Assembly: GCA_030592465.1 (NCBI GenBank)
Contig: JAUVJB010000166.1
Coordinates: forward strand, 1-6,761
DNA length: 6,761 nt
Direction: 5' to 3'
Source of the DNA: Bacteroidota bacterium
GTDB taxonomy: Bacteria; Bacteroidota; Bacteroidia; Bacteroidales; B39-G9
Shown: one piece after another, positions 1-4,852 of the stretch
Layout: each line of letters opens with the position of its first letter
Numbering within the stretch: position 1 is the stretch's first letter
The notes under the pieces: generated by a model
Database searches by the model: none
Told to the model about the DNA's origin: nothing
The model's input: the letters and a program-made list of their open reading frames with translations, nothing else
Position numbers and translations under genes: made by a program

Positions 1-604
1 TATAAGTTAAAAGCCCTACTAATTTATTATTATCATCAACTACGGGAAGTTTTTCAATTTTATATTTATGAAGAATTTCTTCGGCTTTTTCTAAGTCAGT
101 TTCTTGTGATGTTGTAATAACATTCTCATAAGTCATAACTTCTTTAACAGGACGTTTTAAATTGTGTTCAAATCGTAAATCTCTATTAGTAACAATTCCT
201 ATTAAAATATTAAGATCATCAACAACCGGAATTCCTCCAATTTTAAATTCTTTCATTATATTCAAGGCATCTCCAATAGTACCATCTTGTTTCATGGTAA
301 TAGGATTTATTATCATACCATTTTCAGCACGTTTAACAATTTTTACCTGCTGTGCTTGTTTTTGTATGCTCATATTTTTATGAATAACACCTATTCCACC
401 TTCTCGTGCTATTGCAATTGCCAAATTTGATTCTGTTACGGTATCCATTGCAGCAGAAACTATTGGAGTATTTAATTTAATATTTCGTGTAAATACTGTT
501 GAAATATCGACATTTCTTGGCAACACCTCTGAATAAGCGGGAATTAACGACACATCGTCAAATGTTAAACCTTCATACTGAATTTTATCTGTTACAAAAG
601 ACAT
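1..604 (-). CDS. guaB: IMP dehydrogenase, N-terminal 201 residues (partial)
   Basis: IMP dehydrogenase oxidises IMP to XMP with NAD+, the committed step of guanine nucleotide synthesis in the cytoplasm. The frame opens with ATG at 604 (complement of CAT 602-604) and runs without a stop to the window edge. Visible family features are the N-terminal barrel signature LTFDDVSLIPAYSEVLPR (residues 13-30), PIVSAAMDTVTE (47-58) and GGIGVIHKNM (69-78). A Bateman module of two CBS domains follows from about residue 93 to the end; its repeats share the pattern IGGIPVVDD and IEKLPVVDD. The catalytic cysteine loop and the rest of the barrel, roughly 290 residues in a typical GuaB, lie outside the window. 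No Shine-Dalgarno sequence is seen; the upstream bases are A/T-rich, as is usual in Bacteroidota. The gene is divergent from recQ. No exact TAnnTTTG promoter was found upstream. Identification is firm; the symbol follows from the family. Confidence 0.95.
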   Translation of the reverse strand, partial: MSFVTDKIQYEGLTFDDVSLIPAYSEVLPRNVDISTVFTRNIKLNTPIVSAAMDTVTESNLAIAIAREGGIGVIHKNMSIQKQAQQVKIVKRAENGMIINPITMKQDGTIGDALNIMKEFKIGGIPVVDDLNILIGIVTNRDLRFEHNLKRPVKEVMTYENVITTSQETDLEKAEEILHKYKIEKLPVVDDNNKLVGLLTY

Positions 605-704
605 ATCTTTATTTTTTCAAATTAAAATTGTGGCAAATTACAAAAAAATAGCATACGATAAAGCAGTTTTTTTAATTTTTTTATACACTTATTGTCGCCT
701 TTCA

Positions 705-798
705 TATTTACCCTGTGAAATAAAATTTTACTCTACAAAATTTTGCTTTGCCATAATGAAATATGCTTCGAATTTCATTTGGTAAACATTCCACAGGG
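705..798. repeat. Structured intergenic repeat module, copy 1
   Basis: The left 18 bp TATTTACCCTGTGAAATA (705-722) recur exactly at 4683-4700. Two further blocks also recur in order: ATTTTGCTTTGC (740-751; copy 2 has ATTTTGCCTTGC) and GCTTCGAATTTCA (765-777; copy 2 differs at one base). The ends form an inverted repeat: CCCTGTG 711-717 against CACAGGG 792-798, with neighbouring bases also largely complementary. An inner hairpin pairs AATGAAAT 755-762 with ATTTCATT 772-779 around a 9-base loop. Shared colinear blocks plus conserved pairing indicate one repeat family. The function is unknown. Confidence 0.75.
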
Positions 799-843
799 TG
801 AAGTTTGTAATTTTACTTTATCTGTTAATCGCCTGAAATTATA

Positions 844-859
844 TCCGTCAGCTGACGGA
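844..859. repeat. 16-bp perfect palindrome TCCGTCAGCTGACGGA, copy A
   Basis: The sequence equals its own reverse complement and is far richer in G/C than its surroundings. The same word is found at 4735-4750, with variants at 3817-3832 and 4600-4615. As single-strand it could form a 6-bp stem with an AGCT loop. No T-run follows on either strand, so an intrinsic terminator is not supported. No short direct repeat directly flanks this copy. Confidence 0.85.
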
Positions 860-935
860 GGAAATTTAGGATATATAAAGATTTTTTTCTTAATTTACTC
901 ACAAAAATATTAATTTTCAAATGTGTTCCATAGAG

Positions 936-963
936 AATTTCGCTTTGCTCAACCTTCAGAGCA
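936..963. repeat. Possible degenerate fragment of the structured module
   Basis: AATTTCGCTTTGC (936-948) differs at one position from AATTTTGCTTTGC (739-751) in module copy 1. A small hairpin follows, TGCTC 946-950 against GAGCA 959-963 with an 8-base loop. The resemblance is short and could be chance in A/T-rich DNA. It is listed because this spacer is otherwise made of repeats. Confidence 0.3.
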
Positions 964-1044
964 GGCGTGAGATCGTTTTACTATGTTCAAATTTCCACTT
1001 TTTACTTTCCTCTTTCATTATATAATCACTCAAGTTATTTGCCA

Positions 1045-1071
1045 ATCTTAAATCAAAATCTAAAATCTAAA
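1045..1071. repeat. Degenerate heptamer array, unit ATCTAAA
   Basis: Consecutive units are ATCTTAA (1045), ATCAAA (1052, one base short), ATCTAAA (1058) and ATCTAAA (1065). The array lies 60 bp upstream of the recQ start. It resembles in style, not in sequence, the heptamer array directly after recQ. No function is apparent. Confidence 0.55.
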
Positions 1072-1131
1072 TTGTTAATTTCTATAATTTATTATAAATT
1101 TATATTTTTTATTTACATATAAAAGTTTGAA

Positions 1132-3036
1132 TTGGACAGATATCAACAAATATTAACAAAATACTGGGGTTATCCTAATTTTAGACCTTTACAAGATGAT
1201 GTGATAAAATCAATTGCACAAGGTAAAGATACTTTAGCCTTAATGCCAACCGGTGGTGGAAAATCAATTACATTTCAAGTACCTGCTCTTGCCGAGGAAG
1301 GATTATGCATTGTTGTTACTCCATTAATTGCTTTAATGAAAGACCAAGTTGAAAACTTAACAAAAAGAAATATTAAAGCTGTTGCCATTTATTCGGGAAT
1401 GACTAAAATAGAAATTGATATTGCTCTGGATAATTGCATTTACGGCGATATTAAATTTTTATACTTATCGCCCGAACGATTAGGTACCGAGTTGTTTAAA
1501 ACTCGTTTACAAAAAATGAAAGTCAATTTATTAGCTATTGACGAAGCACACTGCATTTCACAATGGGGATATGATTTTCGCCCTTCGTACTTAAAAATTG
1601 CTGAAATAAGAACTTTATTGCCAGACATACCTGTTTTAGCTTTAACAGCAACAGCAACGCCTGATGTAGTTGATGATATTCAAGAGCGACTAAAATTTAA
1701 AGAAAAAAATGCACTCAAAAAAAGTTTTGAAAGAAAAAACCTTATATATATTGTTAGAAAAGTTGAAGATAAACAAAAATATCTTCTCAAAATTCTTAAC
1801 AGTATTAAAGGAACAGGCATTGTTTATGTACGAAACAGAAAAAAAACACGTGAGATATCATTATTTTTACAAAAAAATAAAATATCGTCAGATTACTATC
1901 ATGCCGGGCTAAATAACGAAAGTCGGGATCGTAAACAAAATGCTTGGAAAACAGGTAGATGCAGAATTATTGTCTCAACAAATGCTTTTGGTATGGGTAT
2001 AGATAAATCTGATGTCAGAGTTGTTGTTCATCTTGATTTACCTGACTCTATTGAGGCATATTTTCAAGAAGCAGGAAGAGCAGGAAGAGATGGTAAAAAA
2101 GCTTTTGCTGCAATTTTATACCACAAATCTGATAAAATAAAACTAGAACAAAGAATTACAAGGTCTTTCCCTGATATTCAACAAATTACTAAAACATATA
2201 ACGCACTTGGCAATTATTTTCAAATAGCTATTGGCTCCGGTAAAAATCAAGTTCTCGATTTTAATTTGATAGATTTCTGCTCAACTTATAAATTCAATAT
2301 TTTAATTGCTTTCAACAGCCTAAAAATACTTGAAAGAGAAGGCTACATTCAGCTTACCGATGAATTAGATAATCCTTCTAAAATTCATTTCCTGTATAAT
2401 AAAGATAACTTGTATAAATTTCAAGTTGCAAATGCAAATTTTGACAGTTTTATAAAGCTATTACTTCGCTCTTATTCGGGTGTTTTTAATAATTTTGTTG
2501 CTATTGATGAAAGATTACTGGCAAAAAAATCAAATACTAATATTGAGACTATTTTTAAATATCTTCAAAACCTCAACAATCTTAAAGTAATAAAATATAT
2601 TCCTCAAAAAAAGACACCTTTAATTATTTATACCGAAGAACGTTTAGAAGAAAAATCTTTATTTTTATCAAAAGAAAACTATTTGCAAAGAAAAAAAAGA
2701 TTTACTCAAAGAATTAATGCAATGTTACAATATGCAGAGAGTGAAAATAAATGCAGAAGTCAATTACTTTTAACTTATTTTGGAGAAAAAAATGCTTACC
2801 GATGTGGGAAATGCGATGTTTGCCAAAGACGTAACGAACTTGATTTAAATAAATATGAATTTGATTTAATTTTAGATGAGATAAAAAAAATCTTAAAAGA
2901 ACAAACAGCGACTGTCGAATTTTTAGTCGATAATATTTCATATAAAAAAGAAGATAAAACCCTTAAAGTTATTCAATGGCTACTCGATAATGACAAGATA
3001 AAATATACTGACAATAATAAATTGACTTGGAATTAG
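1132..3036 (+). CDS. recQ: RecQ-family ATP-dependent DNA helicase, paralogue with displaced zinc module
   Basis: A superfamily 2 helicase of 634 residues that unwinds DNA 3' to 5' in recombination and repair. Motifs in order: motif 0 FRPLQ (17-21), Walker A GGGKS (41-45), TPLIALMKDQ (63-72), Walker B DEAH (137-140) followed by the RecQ aromatic loop CISQWGYDFRPSY (141-153), TATAT (172-176), STNAFGMGID (282-291), and QEAGRAGRDG (312-321). A zinc site C-x16-C-x2-C-x2-C falls at C541, C558, C561 and C564, with the same spacing as E. coli RecQ but about 220 residues after motif VI instead of about 50. Only 70 residues follow, so there is no room for the usual winged helix plus HRDC. The start is TTG at 1132: a stop lies in frame at 1120-1122, and the next candidate, GTG at 1201, would remove motif 0. 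No Shine-Dalgarno sequence is visible. The family is certain; the symbol is loose because Bacteroidota often also have a canonical RecQ. Confidence 0.93.
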   Translation: MDRYQQILTKYWGYPNFRPLQDDVIKSIAQGKDTLALMPTGGGKSITFQVPALAEEGLCIVVTPLIALMKDQVENLTKRNIKAVAIYSGMTKIEIDIALDNCIYGDIKFLYLSPERLGTELFKTRLQKMKVNLLAIDEAHCISQWGYDFRPSYLKIAEIRTLLPDIPVLALTATATPDVVDDIQERLKFKEKNALKKSFERKNLIYIVRKVEDKQKYLLKILNSIKGTGIVYVRNRKKTREISLFLQKNKISSDYYHAGLNNESRDRKQNAWKTGRCRIIVSTNAFGMGIDKSDVRVVVHLDLPDSIEAYFQEAGRAGRDGKKAFAAILYHKSDKIKLEQRITRSFPDIQQITKTYNALGNYFQIAIGSGKNQVLDFNLIDFCSTYKFNILIAFNSLKILEREGYIQLTDELDNPSKIHFLYNKDNLYKFQVANANFDSFIKLLLRSYSGVFNNFVAIDERLLAKKSNTNIETIFKYLQNLNNLKVIKYIPQKKTPLIIYTEERLEEKSLFLSKENYLQRKKRFTQRINAMLQYAESENKCRSQLLLTYFGEKNAYRCGKCDVCQRRNELDLNKYEFDLILDEIKKILKEQTATVEFLVDNISYKKEDKTLKVIQWLLDNDKIKYTDNNKLTWN

Positions 3037-3041
3037 ATAAA

Positions 3042-3090
3042 GTTTGAGGTTTAAAGTTTAATGTTTAAAGTTTGATGTTTGATGTTTATT
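3042..3090. repeat. Seven-unit heptamer tandem array, unit GTTTRAN
   Basis: Starting five bases after the recQ stop, seven consecutive 7-bp units all begin GTTT: GTTTGAG, GTTTAAA, GTTTAAT, GTTTAAA, GTTTGAT, GTTTGAT and GTTTATT, at 3042, 3049, 3056, 3063, 3070, 3077 and 3084. The phase is unbroken for 49 bp. The sixth unit supplies the TTTG of a candidate promoter for the next gene. Confidence 0.8.
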
Positions 3091-3111
3091 AGGTAATTGT
3101 TATTACTTTTG
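3078..3111 (+). promoter_or_regulatory. Candidate Bacteroidota-type promoter for the DUF5063-like gene
   Basis: TTTG (3078-3081) and TACTTTTG (3104-3111) match the Bacteroidota primary sigma factor consensus, TTTG near -33 and TAnnTTTG near -7, with 26 bp between their first bases as expected. The predicted leader before ATG 3132 would be only about 15 bases. The match is exact in both boxes, but such A/T-rich words also occur by chance. Confidence 0.5.
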
Positions 3112-3131
3112 CAAAAATTACTTTAACTTTT

Positions 3132-3686
3132 ATGGGAGAGAATATTGAAAATATTGTTTATTCGAAAAACATACTTGAATTTGTTACTGTGGCAAATGAA
3201 TATTGCACATTTGTTGAAAAAGGCTATGAAGTAAGTCAAAAAGATTTTTTCGATAAAATACAAAAATTATTACCCTTACTATACTTAAAAGCAGCATTAT
3301 TGCCTGAGCTTAAAGCAATTAACACTGAAGGCTCTGAAAAATTTGTAAGTCTCGAAGAATGGGAATTAATAAATAATATTACAACAACAATATTCGGCGA
3401 CTTCAATTCTTTTAAAGAAGTTTATGACCCATTAATGCAGGAACATGAAAACTCAACTTCAGAAAGTATTGCTGAAAATATTGCTGATATTTATCAAGAC
3501 CTAAAAGACTTTGTAAATTTATACAATGTTGGCTCATTAGAAATGATGAACGATGCAATTTATGAATGTAAACTTAATTTTAAAAAATATTGGGGACAAC
3601 GTTTAGTAAATATTTTAAGACCTATTCATTCTATTTATTATGGCAATAAAAAGTTAAACGAAAACACTAAAACAAATTCTAAATAA
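3132..3686 (+). CDS. DUF5063-like protein of unknown function
   Basis: A 184-residue soluble, acidic, largely helical-looking protein with no signal peptide, membrane segment or catalytic motif that I can see. The N-terminal stretch IVYSKNILEFVTVANEYC (8-25), the central LLPLLYLKAALLPE and the C-terminal IYQDLKDF and FKKYWGQRLVN match my recollection of the Bacteroidota family DUF5063, which often lies beside a 3'-5' exonuclease gene, as here. The start at ATG 3132 is well placed behind a candidate promoter. The last 15 or so residues (GNKKLNENTKTNSK) are polar and probably disordered. It sits 95 bp after recQ and 275 bp before the exonuclease. The neighbourhood suggests a role in nucleic acid metabolism, but nothing in the protein shows one. 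The gene is firm; the family name is from memory. Confidence 0.8.
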   Translation: MGENIENIVYSKNILEFVTVANEYCTFVEKGYEVSQKDFFDKIQKLLPLLYLKAALLPELKAINTEGSEKFVSLEEWELINNITTTIFGDFNSFKEVYDPLMQEHENSTSESIAENIADIYQDLKDFVNLYNVGSLEMMNDAIYECKLNFKKYWGQRLVNILRPIHSIYYGNKKLNENTKTNSK

Positions 3687-3758
3687 TAGAGTTATATACT
3701 GTAAATGGTCATAAGTTGCGTTTTTATTAATTTTTAATTATAATACCTAATATTCAAA

Positions 3759-3798
3759 ATGGTTATATGGCTTTATGGTTAAATGGTTGAATGGTTGT
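3759..3798. repeat. Five-unit octamer array, unit ATGGTTNN
   Basis: Units ATGGTTAT, ATGGCTTT, ATGGTTAA, ATGGTTGA and ATGGTTGT begin at 3759, 3767, 3775, 3783 and 3791 in unbroken 8-bp phase. The octamers AACCATCT and AACCATTA at 3839 and 3847 are the reverse complement of this unit. The segment 3783-3796 can therefore pair with 3839-3852 at 12 of 14 positions, placing palindrome B in the loop. Confidence 0.75.
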
Positions 3799-3803
3799 TG
3801 GAT

Positions 3804-3854
3804 AACAATTTAACAATCCGCCAGCTGGCGGACAATAAAACCATCTAACCATTA
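3804..3854. repeat. Octamer array AACMATNN interrupted by palindrome B
   Basis: Units AACAATTT (3804) and AACAAT (3812-3817) are followed by the G/C-rich palindrome, then by ACAATAA (3832-3838), AACCATCT (3839) and AACCATTA (3847). Deleting 3818-3836 (19 bp) restores four perfectly phased octamers. The restored start matches the uninterrupted array at 4652-4683 through AACAATTT, AACAATAA and the following AAC. The interruption carries ACAAT on both sides of a 14-bp core. Confidence 0.75.
3817..3832. repeat. 16-bp perfect palindrome TCCGCCAGCTGGCGGA, copy B (inserted)
   Basis: This is a self-complementary word that differs from copies A and D by one compensated pair (T-A to C-G), so the palindrome is kept despite sequence change. 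It is flanked by ACAAT at 3813-3817 and 3832-3836, overlapping the palindrome's terminal T and A. The same insertion can also be read as a 16-bp element with a CAA duplication. It interrupts the octamer array at 3804-3854. Confidence 0.85.
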
Positions 3855-3961
3855 TATATAGTAGTAATAAAATACTCAAAATGTGCCCGTGCTAAGTATA
3901 TATTACGCAAAATATAATAACTCGTGGAACATTTCACAACAATTTGAGAATATAGACAGCA

Positions 3962-4543
3962 ATGAATAACACATATCAAAGTACAATAACTAAAGAAGAA
4001 ATAGCAGAGTTGCCATTAATAAAATTTACCGGCGAGATAATTGTAATTGACAATAAAGAAAAATTAGATAAAATAATTCCTTTTTTAAAAAATGAAAAAA
4101 TATTGGGTTTTGATACTGAAACACGACCGGCTTTTAAAAAAGGTCTAATATACAACGTTGCACTTCTTCAATTATCTTCAAATGAAAAAGCTTACCTATT
4201 CAGATTAAACAAAATTGGTTTGCCTAATTCTTTAAAAGAAATTCTAAATGATGAAAATATTCTCAAAGTTGGAATTGCAATAAGAGATGATATCAGAATT
4301 CTTCAAAAACTAAATTACTTTGAGCCAAACGCATTTATTGGTTTACAGAAATTCGTCAAACAATTTAATATTGAAAATAATGGCATGAAAAAATTAGTAG
4401 CTATAGTACTAAAGTCTCGAATTTCAAAATCGCAACAATTATCAAATTGGGGAAATGAGACATTAACACAAGCCCAACTTGATTATGCTGCTACCGATGC
4501 ATGGGTTTGTTATAAAATTTATGAGGTTTTAAATCATATCTGA
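3962..4543 (+). CDS. 3'-5' exonuclease, DEDDy type (RNase D / WRN exonuclease-like)
   Basis: A single-domain exonuclease of 193 residues that should remove nucleotides from 3' ends using two metal ions. The acidic motifs are present: Exo I FDTET with D51 and E53, Exo II VGIAIRDDIRIL with D110 the likely ligand by comparison with WRN, and Exo III YAATD with Y175 and D179, which defines the DEDDy subclass. LSNWGNETLTQAQLDYAA (about 160-177) is typical of RNase D-like proteins. There is no HRDC domain, so it is shorter than E. coli RNase D (about 375 residues). The substrate, DNA or RNA, cannot be told from sequence. The start at ATG 3962 gives a normal N-terminal lead of about 45 residues before Exo I. 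No Shine-Dalgarno sequence or clear promoter is visible in the 275-bp repeat-bearing spacer upstream. Confidence 0.9.
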   Translation: MNNTYQSTITKEEIAELPLIKFTGEIIVIDNKEKLDKIIPFLKNEKILGFDTETRPAFKKGLIYNVALLQLSSNEKAYLFRLNKIGLPNSLKEILNDENILKVGIAIRDDIRILQKLNYFEPNAFIGLQKFVKQFNIENNGMKKLVAIVLKSRISKSQQLSNWGNETLTQAQLDYAATDAWVCYKIYEVLNHI

Positions 4544-4599
4544 AATAAAACTCTGTAATCTAATCTATTATTGAAATTGCAAAATAAGAACCATTTTAA

Positions 4600-4615
4600 T
4601 CCGTCAGCTCACGGA
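4600..4615. repeat. Imperfect palindrome, copy C (TCCGTCAGCTCACGGA)
   Basis: One base (C at 4610 where copies A and D have G) breaks perfect symmetry. The outer arms AATCCGT and ACGGATT (4598-4617) still pair over 7 bp. It appears to be a decayed member of the family. No flanking direct duplication is seen. Confidence 0.75.
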
Positions 4616-4651
4616 TTGTTCAATTATTTAAATACAAGTAATATGGGGAAT

Positions 4652-4683
4652 AACAATTTAACAATAAAACAATTTAGCAATGT
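4652..4683. repeat. Uninterrupted octamer array, unit AACAATNN
   Basis: Units AACAATTT (4652), AACAATAA (4660), AACAATTT (4668) and AGCAATGT (4676) are in continuous phase. The bases 4650-4665 are identical to 3802-3817, and the following AAAAC matches the sequence after palindrome B. This makes the array a natural empty-site counterpart of the interrupted array. Confidence 0.75.
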
Positions 4684-4734
4684 ATTTACCCTGTGAAATA
4701 ATTTTGCCTTGCAAAATTGCTTCGCATTTCACAG
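4683..4734. repeat. Structured intergenic repeat module, copy 2
   Basis: This begins with the same 18 bp as 705-722. It folds more neatly than copy 1. The outer arms CTGTGAAAT (4691-4699) and ATTTCACAG (4726-4734) pair perfectly, enclosing an inner hairpin AATTTTGC (4700-4707) with GCAAAATT (4711-4718) around a CTT loop, then GCTTCGC. The right arm stops at CACAG, where copy 1 continues with GGG, and palindrome D begins at the next base. Confidence 0.8.
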
Positions 4735-4750
4735 TCCGTCAGCTGACGGA
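4735..4750. repeat. 16-bp perfect palindrome TCCGTCAGCTGACGGA, copy D
   Basis: Identical to copy A. It begins immediately after the right arm of structured module copy 2, in the place where the module would be expected to continue. The bases after it (TATAAAATAA) do not resume the module. Confidence 0.85.
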
Positions 4751-4773
4751 TATAAAATAAGCTTTATTGCAAT

Positions 4774-4793
4774 AATCCCGATTGTTCGGGATT
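4774..4793 (+). terminator. 8-bp stem-loop, weak candidate terminator
   Basis: AATCCCGA (4774-4781) pairs perfectly with TCGGGATT (4786-4793) around a TTGT loop. On the plus strand it is followed by CTAAAGTTTTCTT, an interrupted T-run. It could end transcription of the exonuclease 230 bp upstream, but that distance and the poor T-run make this weak. It may instead be another dispersed palindrome. The hairpin itself is certain; the role is not. Confidence 0.4.
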
Positions 4794-4852
4794 CTAAAGT
4801 TTTCTTACAAATACTAAATAGTAATTTATCTTAAAAACGAAAGCACCATAAA

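Larger units (their letters stand above)
605..1131. other. 527-bp repeat-rich spacer between divergent guaB and recQ
   Basis: No convincing protein or RNA gene is seen on either strand. The stretch must hold the promoters of guaB (leftward) and recQ (rightward), but no exact TAnnTTTG box was found for either. It contains, in order, a long inverted-repeat module (705-798), a 16-bp palindrome (844-859), a segment at 936-963 resembling part of the first module, and heptamer repeats (1045-1071). The 60 bp before recQ are almost pure A/T. Confidence 0.7.
4544..4852. other. 309-bp spacer composed largely of repeats
   Basis: No gene is visible. In order it holds palindrome C (4600-4615), an octamer array (4652-4683), structured module copy 2 (4683-4734), palindrome D (4735-4750) directly abutting the module, and a strong hairpin (4774-4793). 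Between them these occupy almost half of the spacer. About 60 A/T-rich bases remain before the methyltransferase start, without a clear promoter. Confidence 0.75.

Noticed and set aside
162..383. Plus-strand open frame of 73 codons
   Set aside because: It lies wholly antisense to the well-conserved CBS region of guaB and has no family resemblance.
844..859. Palindromes as intrinsic terminators
   Set aside because: None of the four copies is followed by a T-run on either strand, and copy A lies between divergent genes, where no terminator is needed.
1440..1912. Small open frames on both strands inside recQ (also 2714-2941 minus)
   Set aside because: They overlap conserved helicase sequence in other frames; translations show only low-complexity hydrophobic or lysine-rich runs.
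3042..3090. CRISPR-like array
   Set aside because: Units are 7 bp with no spacers; the 8-bp arrays at 3759-3854 and 4652-4683 fail for the same reason.
4699..4706. TAATTTTG as a promoter -7 box for the methyltransferase gene
   Set aside because: It matches TAnnTTTG, but the -33 position reads TTTA, it lies about 150 bp from the ATG and is part of the inner hairpin of the repeat module.
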